A stretch of DNA of 32,823 nucleotides from an uncultured Dehalococcoidia bacterium (GCA_903844685.1 CAIMUM010000127.1:1-32823); one strand, 5' to 3'; numbered from the stretch's first letter, positions 1-8,351 are shown. Numbers and translations: made by a program. The notes: generated from the sequence alone by a model not told the origin.

Positions 1-506
1 CTCCGACAGTTTGGGATGAGGTGACCTTTGGCCCGCTCCAGTTAGGGATTCCAAAGGAAGAGATAATATCCAGGGGACTGGACGCCCTGCAATTGCTTAA
101 CATAGCGCAGCTTAAAGAGCGTCCGCCTTACCTATTGTCCGGCGGAGAGAAAAAGAAAGTGTCTATTGCTTCCGTTTTATCTCTGCGTCCTCAGGTATTA
201 CTGCTTGACGAACCTACCACCGGGCTGGATCCCAGAAGTCAGGGAAATCTGATCGATTTTCTATTGGAATGGTCGGACGAACATAAGATCCTGATATTCA
301 GCACACAGGACCTGGACATAGTGGAAGAGTTGGCGACCCGCGTGCTTGTAATAGGGTCAGAACATGATGTCATCGCTGATGATAAGCCTGAGGCAGTGCT
401 TTCTGACCGTGATTTTCTTCTTAATGCCAATCTTATTCATGAGCATTCGCACCGGCATAAGGAATTGATACATCGTCATGAGCATGTGCATGACCATCAC
501 CATTGA
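1..506 (+). CDS. ECF/CbiO-type ABC transporter ATPase, C-terminal part with His-rich tail
   Basis: Partial: the frame is open from position 3 and the N-terminus with Walker A lies outside the window. The visible part has the 'W-D-E-V-x-F-G-P' segment typical of EcfA/CbiO ATPases, the ABC signature LSGGEKKK, Walker B plus D-loop (LLLDEPTTGLDP), and a final stretch in which 11 of the last 22 residues are His. The family hydrolyses ATP on the cytoplasmic side of energy-coupling-factor importers for vitamins or for Ni/Co. The His-rich tail suggests a nickel or cobalt transporter (inference). At the H-loop, where family members have T-H-D, this protein reads S-T-Q-D, so the switch histidine is Gln. 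The rest of the transporter should lie upstream. The downstream neighbour nadC is convergent. Family assignment is firm; substrate is not. Confidence 0.88.
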   Translation, partial: PTVWDEVTFGPLQLGIPKEEIISRGLDALQLLNIAQLKERPPYLLSGGEKKKVSIASVLSLRPQVLLLDEPTTGLDPRSQGNLIDFLLEWSDEHKILIFSTQDLDIVEELATRVLVIGSEHDVIADDKPEAVLSDRDFLLNANLIHEHSHRHKELIHRHEHVHDHHH

Positions 507-570
507 ATCAGGGAGATATATACGTGTTGGAACCTAGCCCGCATACCGCGGTCACAAATTTACCAACTGG

Positions 571-1428
571 TTAGGTGGCCAGCTTCATGCTGATGTCCAG
601 GGCGCCGGCAGAATGTGTCAGTGCTCCGACAGAAATCCAATCAACACCTGTTTCAGCGATTGCACGTATGGTATTCAGGTTTACTCCACCCGAGGCTTCG
701 ACTATAGCTCTATGATTAATCAATGATACCGCGTGCCGCATTTCCTCCAGGCTCATATTGTCCAGCATAACGACGTCGGCGCCTGCTTCTGCGGCTTCAA
801 GTGCATCCGGTGGATTCGTCGTTTCTATCTCGATTTTAATCCCGCGTGGAGTTTTATCCCGCGCCTGCCGGACGATATCGCCGATGCTGAAGCCCTGCCG
901 GCGCAGAATAGCCAGATGGTTGTCTTTAATAAGTACCATATCTCCCAGGTTCATGCGGTGGTTGGCGCCTCCTCCTACTGATACCGCGTATTTTTCCAGC
1001 ATACGTAGTCCCGGCAGGGTTTTACGGGTATCCAGAACTTTGGCGGGCAGTCCTTCTATCTGCTTAACGTATAAAGACGTTTGCGTGGCTATCCCGCTGA
1101 GGTGCTGAAGAAAATTCAGGGCCGTGCGCTCACCTTTCAATATGCCGGGTATGCTGCCCACCAGCGACGCGACTATCTCTCCCGGTTTGACCCTGCTCCC
1201 ATCCTGGATCAAGATAGAGAATTTCAGGAAAGGATCAATCTTAAAAAAAGCGAGCCTGGCTATATCGATACCTGCCAGTATGCCGTGTGCTTTAACTATA
1301 AAAGCGGCCTTTCCTTTGCTGTGAGGGGGAATTAGAGCGTCGGTAGTAATGTCCCCTCCTGCCAGGTCTTCATCGAGAGCCCTTTCTATGAGGTCTTCCA
1401 GCATGGGTATATAGATGTTTAAATCCAT
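571..1428 (-). CDS. nadC: nicotinate-nucleotide diphosphorylase (carboxylating), quinolinate phosphoribosyltransferase
   Basis: 285 residues, the usual length for NadC. It converts quinolinate and PRPP to nicotinate mononucleotide, CO2 and PPi in de novo NAD synthesis in the cytoplasm. Visible family blocks are D-T-R-K-T-x-P-G-L-R followed by L-E-K-Y-A-V and G-G-G-x-N-H-R (substrate and phosphate binding, about residues 133-160), the L-I-K-D-N-H block, the E-I-E-T strand, the V-M-L-D-N strand, and the C-terminal E-A-S-G-G and S-V-G-A-L-T-H phosphate-binding strands. No nadA or nadB is adjacent, so it stands alone here, divergent from the methyltransferase gene. The ATG at 1428 fits the family N-terminus. 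Confidence 0.96.
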   Translation of the reverse strand: MDLNIYIPMLEDLIERALDEDLAGGDITTDALIPPHSKGKAAFIVKAHGILAGIDIARLAFFKIDPFLKFSILIQDGSRVKPGEIVASLVGSIPGILKGERTALNFLQHLSGIATQTSLYVKQIEGLPAKVLDTRKTLPGLRMLEKYAVSVGGGANHRMNLGDMVLIKDNHLAILRRQGFSIGDIVRQARDKTPRGIKIEIETTNPPDALEAAEAGADVVMLDNMSLEEMRHAVSLINHRAIVEASGGVNLNTIRAIAETGVDWISVGALTHSAGALDISMKLAT

Positions 1429-1503
1429 AAACAGCTAATTATCCCCGCAGGCTATTCCATGAACAACGATTTTCATGTTATGAACTTTTCTCCAGCAATT
1501 GAA

Positions 1504-1510
1504 TTATAAT
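1504..1510. promoter_or_regulatory. possible -10 elements in the nadC/methyltransferase divergent region
   Basis: The octamer ATTATAAT contains a TATAAT hexamer on the plus strand (1505-1510) and, overlapping it, one on the minus strand (1509-1504). It sits in the 168-nt divergent region between nadC (minus) and the methyltransferase (plus). No convincing -35 hexamer lies 16-18 bp away on either strand, so this is only a candidate. Confidence 0.3.
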
Positions 1511-1596
1511 AGCTGAAACCTGTTATTGAAAGTAGGCAACGCCGTTAACCGTATCAAAAAGATAGCTAAGCAAAGTACCGGTTCAGGAAATAAAAA

Positions 1597-2289
1597 ATGT
1601 TTAAAGGTGGAAAACCGGAGAAAGGTTCATCAAAGTTATATGATAGTCACATAACCGCGACTATCCCATACTATCAGACGTTTAATCTGGAGATAATAAA
1701 CCTTGTCAGGGCAACCGGCAGGGATCCGGTCCTGTGGCTGGATACCGGGTGCGGTACCGGTAATCTCGTCAGCCAGGCTGCAAAGGTGTTTCCGCGTACC
1801 CGGTTTATACTGGCAGACCCATCCGGTGAGATGCTGCAAGAAGCAAAACAGAAGATGCATGACGCCGCCGTGGTAGATTATAAGATTTATGGACCATGTG
1901 GAACGCAGGAGATATCGTTGCCCGGGGGCGAAAGCCCTGATGTCATCTCCGCCGTACTCTGTCATCATTACCTGGACGTGGAGGGCAGGAAAAATGCTAC
2001 CGGGAAGTGTTTCCAACTGCTCAGGGAAGGGGGGCTTTACATTACTTTTGAAAATATCAGGCCGATGACTGCGGCCGGAACAGAAATCGGCCTGGCAAAT
2101 TGGCAACGTTTTCAAATAGAGCAAGGCAAATCAGCCGGGGCCGCAGAAAGTCACATCAGGCGGTTTGGCATCGAGTACTTCCCTGTAACCATACAAGAGC
2201 ACCTCTCACTTTTAAGGGAAACTGGATTTAAAATAGTTGAATTGCTGTGGTTTTCATATCTGCAGGCCGGCTTTTATGCGATTAAGTGA
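1597..2289 (+). CDS. class I SAM-dependent methyltransferase
   Basis: 230 residues with a Rossmann-type methyltransferase fold. Motif I is L-D-T-G-C-G-T-G-N-L at about residues 47-56, and the motif II acid follows in F-I-L-A-D-P-S at about residues 71-77 (ribose-binding Asp). A post-motif region near residue 117 (S-A-V-L-C-H-H-Y) corresponds to motif IV of small-molecule methyltransferases. I cannot name the substrate; no dedicated substrate domain or pathway neighbour is visible. The ATG at 1597 is preceded only by a weak AGGAAAT ribosome-binding site. It is convergent with the TspO gene. The fold call is firm, the specific function unknown. Confidence 0.85.
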   Translation: MFKGGKPEKGSSKLYDSHITATIPYYQTFNLEIINLVRATGRDPVLWLDTGCGTGNLVSQAAKVFPRTRFILADPSGEMLQEAKQKMHDAAVVDYKIYGPCGTQEISLPGGESPDVISAVLCHHYLDVEGRKNATGKCFQLLREGGLYITFENIRPMTAAGTEIGLANWQRFQIEQGKSAGAAESHIRRFGIEYFPVTIQEHLSLLRETGFKIVELLWFSYLQAGFYAIK

Positions 2290-2377
2290 AAGAAAATAAA
2301 TGGGTGATACCGGTACGGCTGGCCCGGCCGATACGGTAGCCGCCTTTGCGGTCATACTTGCAGGGGTTATACCACGG

Positions 2378-2866
2378 CTACGGATTCAATATATAGATAG
2401 CGAAATTAAGTACAGTCGCGTAGCTTACCCAAATAATATACGGGATCAGGAGGAAGGAAGCGGTTCTGGATACACGGTAGAAGTTGATGATAGTGAGCAA
2501 TATAGCCGTCCATAGCGGTACAATCGCGATGAGTCCGTACAGGGATGATTTCAAGCCGAAGAAAGCATACGACCACAAAATATTCAAAAATAATTGAATC
2601 ACAAATATTATCAGGCTCTCTTTAACCTGGAAATTCCTGATGCCTTTTCGCCAGATAAGAAAGGCTGATATACCCATCAGGATATATAAAAGAAACCACA
2701 CGGGTGCAAATAACCATGGTGGCGGAGTAAAGGAAGGCTTGAGTAAAAGCGTGTACCAACTCCGGACAGAGTCCCCGGTAAAAATGGAACCGATGAAACC
2801 GGCGCTGAAGCAGGCGGCCAGGCTGATAAAGAGGCGCAGCACATCCTGAAGTCTCGAGTCTTTCAT
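2378..2866 (-). CDS. TspO/MBR family tryptophan-rich membrane protein
   Basis: 162 residues from the chosen ATG at 2866, the usual TspO size. About five hydrophobic helices are visible. Family marks are W-Y plus K-P-x-F-x-P-P-x-W after helix 1, the P-V-W-x-x-L-Y segment in helix 2, the L-N-x-L-W-S-x-x-F-F block in helix 3, and a final I-W-x-x-Y-A-x-x-L-N block. Bacterial TspO proteins are inner-membrane proteins that bind porphyrins and affect tetrapyrrole or stress responses; the role in this organism is unknown. The frame stays open upstream to a GTG at 2977 with another ATG at 2896, but that extension is polar, unlike the family, and runs into the mfd promoter region. No clear ribosome-binding site decides the start. 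Confidence 0.87.
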   Translation of the reverse strand: MKDSRLQDVLRLFISLAACFSAGFIGSIFTGDSVRSWYTLLLKPSFTPPPWLFAPVWFLLYILMGISAFLIWRKGIRNFQVKESLIIFVIQLFLNILWSYAFFGLKSSLYGLIAIVPLWTAILLTIINFYRVSRTASFLLIPYIIWVSYATVLNFAIYILNP

Positions 2867-2964
2867 TATATTACGCAATCTTAATGGATCCGGCATGATC
2901 TGTGGAAACAAAGCCAAACGCTTTAAAGATGATATATTAATCTTTGTTGGCCTGCAAATTGCTG

Positions 2965-2973
2965 TGCTACAAT
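2965..2973 (+). promoter_or_regulatory. extended -10 promoter for mfd
   Basis: TGC followed by TACAAT (2968-2973) is an extended -10 element. The best -35-like hexamers upstream (TTGGCC or TTGTTG, 2944-2952) match poorly in sequence or spacing. Predicted transcription start is about 2979-2981, which would place the hairpin at 2979-3007 at the very 5' end of the mfd mRNA. Confidence 0.45.
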
Positions 2974-2978
2974 CCACC

Positions 2979-3007
2979 CAGGACTGTACCCTCGAAGGGC
3001 AGTCCTG
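2979..3007 (+). promoter_or_regulatory. strong hairpin immediately upstream of the mfd start codon
   Basis: The outer stem is CAGGACTG (2979-2986) with CAGTCCTG (3000-3007), 8 perfect base pairs. The inner stem is CCCT (2989-2992) with AGGG (2996-2999), 4 pairs, with a CGA loop and a 2-nt TA bulge on one side. It ends 3 nt before the GTG at 3011. The only purine-rich ribosome-binding candidate, GAAGGG (2994-2999), is inside the inner stem. No U-tract follows, so it is not an intrinsic terminator. It may control translation of mfd or be a protein-binding dyad in the promoter. Confidence 0.65.
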
Positions 3008-3010
3008 AAT

Positions 3011-6000
3011 GTGTTTGCTATGAACCTGTATTTATTAAACCCGCTAATTCAAAAGCTGCCGGAATTCAGTACGCTGGCCACACAATTAGCCGGAAAATCG
3101 GCAGCCAGAATAAAGTTGAGCTTACCCGAAACGGCCTTCAGTTTCATGGCTGCCGCTATTTATGCCAATTTAGGTAAGCCGGTTCTTTTTATTACAGCGC
3201 ACCCGGAATTGGCACGGAGACACTTTGAGCAAGTTAAACTGTGGTTGCGGGCCGATTCTGATGTCGATTTCTTTCCTGATATAGACCTGTCTGGAAGTCC
3301 GGCATCCTCTGATCCGGTAGTTAATTCTGAGCGGGTCAAAATACTTTCACTGCTGTCCCGGTATAAAGCCGGTGGGAATGCAGATAAACCCGCCCCTTTT
3401 ATACTGACCAGCGCGCTTTCATTATCAGGCAAATGTATAGGTGAAGATGCCTTGCTTGACAGCACCATCGAGATAAAAAACGGCATGAGAATCAAGCAGT
3501 CGCTGCTGCTTGAAAAAATACAGAAACTGGGATACGGATATGAGGAGGTGGTGGAAATTCCCGGGACCTTTGGCAAGAGAGGAGGCATAATCGACATTTT
3601 CCCCGGGGGCCGTGGATTGCCGGTGAGGATAGAGTTTTTCGGTGATGAAATCGAAAGTGTAAGAGAGTTTGATTCGCGGACGCAGCGTTCGGACAGAATG
3701 CTTTTCTCGCTGACAATATTGCCGGCTTTGGAGCAGGCGCCCCTGTTGACAGCCAGCTTACTTGATTACTTGCCGGATGATGCAATCTTGATTATTGATG
3801 ATCTTGGCCAGTTAGAAGCTGAGGTCACCAGGGTTACGGAGGGAGCAGACCGCTCGAAATCAGGGGAAGATAATGCGGACAACGGTTCCAGGTTGGAAGC
3901 CGCGCTTTTTACCTGGAAAGAAGTCCGGGCCGGCATCGACAGCCGGAGTTATGTGATCGAGTTCAGCAACTGGGACACGGATCAAGTTGAACAAATGGCG
4001 AAACGCCAATTGCAGCTTCGGCCTGCTCCAAACTTTGCACAGAGGTTTTCAGCCTTTGTGGAAAGCCTGCCAGAATTGAGAAGTGAAAATAAGAGGGTTT
4101 TAATTGTAAGTCAGCAGGCTGAACGAATAAGGGAATTGCTGTTGGATCACGGGATTGACGTATATCCAACCGCCGCACTCGCTGCTTTACTGGGAGAAGG
4201 TTCCCTGACGTTGATGAAGGGTTCCCTGGACGGCGGATGGCGGCTCAGTGTTGAATTGTTGCTGCTTACCGATGTCGAGCTATTTGGAATAATAAAGCAG
4301 CGCCGTGCTACTAAAGCCAGGCCGGTGCGCCATCACTGGTTACTGAATGATATAAGCGTAGGGGATCTTGTCGTTCATATTGAGCATGGGATCGGGCGTT
4401 TTGCCGGGGTAGCGCGGAAAGCCGTTGACGGCGTAGAAAGAGAGTATCTGGTATTGCAGTACGCGGGGTCCGATACTCTCTACGTTCCAGTTGATCAAGT
4501 GGATCGTGTGAGCCTTTACATAGGTGGTAGTGACAGGGTGCCTTCTTTAAGCCGTCTCGGTTCCCAGGAGTGGCACCGGGCTCAACAGAAAGTAAAGGAA
4601 TCCGTAGCTAAAATAGCCGGGGAGTTAGTTGAGTTGTATGCGAGCCGGGAGGTGGGAAGCGGATTGGCGTTTTCGCCGGATACGCTGTGGCAGCAGGAAC
4701 TGGAAGCCTCGTTCCCCTACATTGAAACACGAGATCAGCTTGATGCCATCGCGGCAGTGAAGTCCGATATGCAGTCGCCGCGGCCTATGGACAGGCTGGT
4801 GTGTGGCGATGTTGGCTACGGGAAGACTGAAATTGCGCTGCGCGCTGCGTTTAAAGCAGTGATGGATGGCAGGCAGGTAGCTGTGCTCGTGCCGACGACG
4901 ATATTGGCCCAGCAGCACCTAAATACTTTCAGTGAGAGGTTAAGGCCTTTCCCTGTAAAAATAACTTCTCTAAGCCGATTCTGCTCTCAAAAAGAGCAGT
5001 CAGATATAATCCATAAACTCGCTGACGGTTACTATGACATCTGCATTGGTACACACAGGATGCTGCAAAAGGATGTGGTATTCAAAGATCTTGGTCTTGT
5101 CATAATAGATGAAGAGCAGCGTTTCGGTGTCGTTCACAAGGAATATTTCAAAAAGATGCGGCAGACTGTTGATGTTCTTACCTTAAGCGCTACGCCTATA
5201 CCACGTACCATGCATATGGCTCTCTCAGGTATCAGGGATATGAGCACGATCGAAACACCGCCGGAAAGCCGCTTGCCTGTAATTACGCATGTCGGCGGAT
5301 TCAATGGCAAGCTGGTGAGAGACGCAGTTTTACGCGAACTTGAGCGGGACGGCCAGGTATTTATTGTGCATAACAGGGTGCACAGCATAAACGAGCTGGC
5401 CTTAAAGGTGGGGGAATTGGTGCCTGAAGCCCGCCTCTCGATCGCCCATGGCCAGATGGATGAAGACAAACTGGAGAAAATTATGGCAGATTTTGTAGCT
5501 GGGGACACCGATGTCCTGTTGACAACTACCATTATCGAGTCCGGGCTGGATATGCCAAATGTTAATACGCTTATCGTGGATGGCGCCGATAGGCTGGGAT
5601 TGACTCAACTGTACCAGTTGCGGGGAAGGGTAGGAAGGGGAGCAAATACAGCCTATGCTTATTTTTTATTCGATTTAGAGAAGAACATGACGGAACAGGC
5701 CAGGGAGAGGTTGAAAACGATTGCGCAGGCAACGGAGTTGGGATCCGGATTTGCCATAGCTATGAAAGATCTGGAAATCCGCGGGGCGGGTAATCTGCTG
5801 GGAGTGGAGCAAAGCGGAAATATTGCGACAGTGGGATTCAATTATTATTGCCGGCTATTAGCGGAAGCAGTCGAGGCAATAAAAGCAAAAATAGATGGTT
5901 GCGTGATAAAAAGCAAAGTCGAAGAGCCGGCTGTATCTATAGATTTGAAAATTCCTGCTTTTATCCCGGAATACTATATTGAAAATACCCGGGCCCGGTT

Positions 6001-6364
6001 CAATATTTATCAGCGTATGGCCAAAATCACTGAGATGAGTGAGGTTAACGATATAGCGTTAGAACTAATTGACCGCTTTGGCGAGACGCCCGAGGAAGTG
6101 GCCAACCTGCTTTATGTGGTTGAATTAAGAAAGCTGGCTCAGGAAGCTGGCGCCGAGTCTATTTTCAGGGACCAGGAAACAATCACAATTTCACTCTACA
6201 ACGCCGATGAAATCAATATGCAGCTATTGAAAGCAGCACGGCAAAAAGCCGTAAGGATAGGCAATAAACAAATAAGACTGGATATTCAACATGCGGGTAA
6301 CGGCTGGAAAATGATGTTGAAAGAATTGATTAGCGAACTGGCTGTCAAGCGCCATCCCGTCTGA
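3011..6364 (+). CDS. mfd: transcription-repair coupling factor
   Basis: 1117 residues, normal for Mfd. It recognises RNA polymerase stalled at DNA lesions, pushes it off with its translocase motor and recruits UvrA. Domains visible in order: N-terminal UvrB-like region (about 1-340), RNA-polymerase interaction domain with G-D-L-V-V-H-x-E-H-G-I-G (about 450), RecG-like superfamily 2 motor with Walker [10 protein letters not shown] (about 599-607), DEEQRFG box (about 700), S-A-T-P-I-P-R-T motif III, helicase motif [10 protein letters not shown] (about 871), then the translocation motif and C-terminal D7-like region. Start choice: GTG at 3011 is preceded by GAAGGG at 11-nt spacing; ATG at 3020 is the alternative and has no ribosome-binding site at usable distance. 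It is monocistronic and convergent with the ACP-like gene. Confidence 0.97.
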   Translation: MFAMNLYLLNPLIQKLPEFSTLATQLAGKSAARIKLSLPETAFSFMAAAIYANLGKPVLFITAHPELARRHFEQVKLWLRADSDVDFFPDIDLSGSPASSDPVVNSERVKILSLLSRYKAGGNADKPAPFILTSALSLSGKCIGEDALLDSTIEIKNGMRIKQSLLLEKIQKLGYGYEEVVEIPGTFGKRGGIIDIFPGGRGLPVRIEFFGDEIESVREFDSRTQRSDRMLFSLTILPALEQAPLLTASLLDYLPDDAILIIDDLGQLEAEVTRVTEGADRSKSGEDNADNGSRLEAALFTWKEVRAGIDSRSYVIEFSNWDTDQVEQMAKRQLQLRPAPNFAQRFSAFVESLPELRSENKRVLIVSQQAERIRELLLDHGIDVYPTAALAALLGEGSLTLMKGSLDGGWRLSVELLLLTDVELFGIIKQRRATKARPVRHHWLLNDISVGDLVVHIEHGIGRFAGVARKAVDGVEREYLVLQYAGSDTLYVPVDQVDRVSLYIGGSDRVPSLSRLGSQEWHRAQQKVKESVAKIAGELVELYASREVGSGLAFSPDTLWQQELEASFPYIETRDQLDAIAAVKSDMQSPRPMDRLVCGDVGYGKTEIALRAAFKAVMDGRQVAVLVPTTILAQQHLNTFSERLRPFPVKITSLSRFCSQKEQSDIIHKLADGYYDICIGTHRMLQKDVVFKDLGLVIIDEEQRFGVVHKEYFKKMRQTVDVLTLSATPIPRTMHMALSGIRDMSTIETPPESRLPVITHVGGFNGKLVRDAVLRELERDGQVFIVHNRVHSINELALKVGELVPEARLSIAHGQMDEDKLEKIMADFVAGDTDVLLTTTIIESGLDMPNVNTLIVDGADRLGLTQLYQLRGRVGRGANTAYAYFLFDLEKNMTEQARERLKTIAQATELGSGFAIAMKDLEIRGAGNLLGVEQSGNIATVGFNYYCRLLAEAVEAIKAKIDGCVIKSKVEEPAVSIDLKIPAFIPEYYIENTRARFNIYQRMAKITEMSEVNDIALELIDRFGETPEEVANLLYVVELRKLAQEAGAESIFRDQETITISLYNADEINMQLLKAARQKAVRIGNKQIRLDIQHAGNGWKMMLKELISELAVKRHPV

Positions 6365-6378
6365 GATTGGTAACGTGC

Positions 6379-6636
6379 TCAATCTTCCACGCCGGCTTCC
6401 TGCAAGTAGTCCACCAGGTCCTGCAACGTGACCAGGTTATCGGCGTCCTTTTCAGGTATCTCAAACTTGTTGCCAGGCTTGCTGAAAGCGTCTTCGATAG
6501 CTGTAAGGAATTCGGCCAGATCATCCGGATCCATGTTAAGGTCATCGATGAAAGAGGCGGATGGCTCGATTGAAGCTGAATCCACGCCCAGTTCATCAAT
6601 AAGTATATTCTTAATCTTTTCGAATAGCCTGGCCAT
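6379..6636 (-). CDS. acyl carrier protein-like protein lacking the phosphopantetheine serine
   Basis: 85 residues, four-helix ACP pattern. The ATG at 6636 is preceded by GGAG with 6-nt spacing, which favours it over a TTG two codons upstream. The helix II block reads D-L-N-M-D-P-D-D-L-A-E-F where canonical ACPs read D-L-G-A-D-S-L-D-x-V-E-L. The attachment Ser is therefore Pro (residue 37, codon CCG at 6528-6526) and the next Leu is Asp. Acidic helix II residues used for partner docking are kept, and a short insertion (S-K-P-G-N-K) lies between helices II and III. Without the Ser it cannot carry an acyl chain on 4'-phosphopantetheine. It is last in the DUF177-rpmF-fabD-like-nusB operon, 51 nt after nusB. 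The fold assignment is good; the function is unknown. Confidence 0.85.
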   Translation of the reverse strand: MARLFEKIKNILIDELGVDSASIEPSASFIDDLNMDPDDLAEFLTAIEDAFSKPGNKFEIPEKDADNLVTLQDLVDYLQEAGVED

Positions 6637-6687
6637 TAGCAACTCCGGGTAAATTATACGATTTGGCTGCCGTATCTTTCAATCCGA

Positions 6688-7110
6688 TTATTGCGCCGAC
6701 CTGTGTATATCAGTTATCACAGAACCCAGCACACCATTAATGAACTTGGGAGAAGTATCTGCGCCGAACTCCTTGGCAAGTTCGACTGCCTCATTGACGA
6801 CCACTTTGGGGGGAGCTGTTTTGGCGATGAGGATTTCATATAGTGCAAGGCGGAGAATAGTACGGTCCATGGCGAAAAGCTGGTCAACCGGGAATGTGGG
6901 GGCGAAGCGGCGGATAGTATCATCCAGTAATTGCCTGTTAGCGAGAACTCCGTTAACTAACCCGGCGGCAAACGCTGCGGCTTCTCCTGTCAGGGCTTTA
7001 GTTTCAATTGTACGCTCAAGGATAGATTCGGGACTGTTTGCTGCAAACTCCAATTCAAAGAGCGTTTGTAGAGCAACTATCCTGGCTATATGCCTGTGGC
7101 TTATGGGCAT
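6688..7110 (-). CDS. nusB: transcription antitermination factor NusB
   Basis: 140 residues, all-helical NusB family. NusB with NusE (S10) binds boxA RNA and supports antitermination and processing of rRNA transcripts. Family marks are the N-terminal R-x-x-A-L-Q-x-L-F-x-x-E block, the central M-D-R-T-I-L-R-L-A-x-Y-E-I-L block (about 80-94), P-x-x-V-V-x-N-E-A-V-E-L-A-K-x-F, and the C-terminal F-I-N-G-V-L-G block. It lies 43 nt after the fabD-like stop and has no strong ribosome-binding site upstream of the ATG. Placement with rpmF and yceD links it to ribosome biogenesis; placement between the fabD-like and ACP-like genes is unusual. Confidence 0.96.
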   Translation of the reverse strand: MPISHRHIARIVALQTLFELEFAANSPESILERTIETKALTGEAAAFAAGLVNGVLANRQLLDDTIRRFAPTFPVDQLFAMDRTILRLALYEILIAKTAPPKVVVNEAVELAKEFGADTSPKFINGVLGSVITDIHRSAQ

Positions 7111-7153
7111 ACTTTTATCGGCATATCAAGGCAATGCTGGCAGTAGCTTTGAA

Positions 7154-8104
7154 TTAAAATCTGCCGCCCTTGCGCCACTTGACTATCTCGCTGGTGGTTT
7201 CAGCGTTGCTGAGATTAAAGATAAGCGCACCCGGGCTGATAAGTTTAATATACTTGGTTAAGACATCGCCCGGTCCAACTTCAAAGAAGGTTGTTATGCC
7301 GCGCGCGAGCATTGTCTCCACCGACTGCTGCCATTTGATGCAATGTACTACCTGGCTGATCAAATCCTCTTTGATCGCCTCAAGCGAGTGCATGGGTTGC
7401 GCTGTAACGTTGGATACAACGTTGACCGTGGGTGTTTGATATTGAAATTGTGCTACGGCGTTGATCATACCGTCAAGGGCGGGCTCCATCAACGAAGAAT
7501 AAAATGCGCCGCTGACTTTCACAGGAATAATGCGCCGGGCGCCTTTTACCTGTGCCAGCCTTCTGGCTTTGGCAAGCTTATGATCCTCTCCGCTGACAAC
7601 GATAATTTCAGGCGCATTGATATTGGACATCTCAACACCTGTGGTGAGACAAACGCCTTCGACAGTATCCTTATCGATATCCATGGTCAACATTCCGCCC
7701 GGTTTCCGGCGGCCCGCTTCATTCATAAGCCTGCCGCGTTCGCGGATAAGGCGCACCGCGTCAGCGAGTGTCATCACACCCGCGGACACCAGCGCTGCAT
7801 ACTCTCCGCAACCATGGCCGGCTACCAGTGTGGGAGGGGGCAAAGCGCCGCCGCTCATCTCTTCACCGGCTTTCAGGCAGGCCATGCTGACGGTCATAAT
7901 AGCAGCCTGGGCGTTCATGGTTTGAGAGAGGTCCTCCGCCGGACCTTCAAAGCATAATCTCGACAGGGGAAATCCAAGGGCCTTATCGACTTCCTCAAAT
8001 ACTTCCCGCGCGGAAGTATAATGGACGTAAAAGTCTAGCCCCATCCCGACCTTGATCGACTCCTGCCCCGGAAATACATAGGCCACTTTTACATCTTCGA
8101 CCAT
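7154..8104 (-). CDS. malonyl-CoA:ACP transacylase (FabD)-like protein with substituted active site
   Basis: 316 residues, close to FabD length, with an excellent AAGGAGGG ribosome-binding site before the ATG. Family blocks are present: F-P-G-Q near the N-terminus (11-14), G-P-A-E-D-L-x-x-T-x-x-A-Q (54-66), R-x-R-G-x-L-M (121-127), P-V-x-V-S-G-A-F (194-201) and E-V-G-P-G-x-V-L-T (275-283). The nucleophile elbow, normally G-H-S-x-G-E, reads G-H-G-C-G-E (96-101), so the catalytic Ser is Gly98 (codon GGT at 7813-7811). The catalytic His of the normal S-G-A-F-H-S block is Tyr202 (codon TAT at 7501-7499). FabD normally transfers malonyl from CoA to ACP through a Ser-His pair, so this protein should not do so. 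The conserved Arg (R123) and Gln14 remain. I call it a FabD-fold pseudoenzyme. Confidence 0.88.
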   Translation of the reverse strand: MVEDVKVAYVFPGQESIKVGMGLDFYVHYTSAREVFEEVDKALGFPLSRLCFEGPAEDLSQTMNAQAAIMTVSMACLKAGEEMSGGALPPPTLVAGHGCGEYAALVSAGVMTLADAVRLIRERGRLMNEAGRRKPGGMLTMDIDKDTVEGVCLTTGVEMSNINAPEIIVVSGEDHKLAKARRLAQVKGARRIIPVKVSGAFYSSLMEPALDGMINAVAQFQYQTPTVNVVSNVTAQPMHSLEAIKEDLISQVVHCIKWQQSVETMLARGITTFFEVGPGDVLTKYIKLISPGALIFNLSNAETTSEIVKWRKGGRF

Positions 8105-8150
8105 TTATTTCCCTCCTTGCTTTACCAAATCAGCACACATCGCAGAATAA

Positions 8151-8351
8151 TTATTTACGCTTTTTCTTCGGGCCTTTAACTTCAATTACTTCCCTGCCGT
8201 CATAAGTTCCACATGCCGGGCAAACCTGGTGGGACAATTTCGTAGCATGGCAACGCGAGCATTCAATAAATGATGCCGGGGTCTTAGCAAGATGACTGCG
8301 CCTTTTGCCCTGACGCGCTTTTGGATATTTTTTCTTAGGAAGTGGTGCCAT
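8151..8351 (-). CDS. rpmF: 50S ribosomal protein L32
   Basis: 66 residues, a normal L32 with the N-terminal P-x-P-K-K-K-x-x-K-x-R-x-x-x-R-R-S-H block and a zinc ribbon with two C-x-x-C pairs (E-C-S-R-C and V-C-P-A-C-G). The four Cys show the zinc-binding (C+) form. AAGGAGAG before the ATG is a strong ribosome-binding site that lies within the end of the upstream DUF177 gene; the two genes abut directly (DUF177 stop at 8354-8352, rpmF ATG at 8351). The pairing yceD-rpmF is a widely conserved gene order. Confidence 0.97.
   Translation of the reverse strand: MAPLPKKKYPKARQGKRRSHLAKTPASFIECSRCHATKLSHQVCPACGTYDGREVIEVKGPKKKRK

Noticed and set aside
2300-2377. GC-rich repeats (GGCTGGCCCGGCC) between the methyltransferase and tspO as a bidirectional terminator
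   Set aside because: Only short imperfect pairing is possible and no T-run follows on either strand.
2867-2977. N-terminal extension of the TspO gene to a GTG at 2977
   Set aside because: It would add 37 polar residues unlike TspO N-termini and would overlap the mfd promoter elements.
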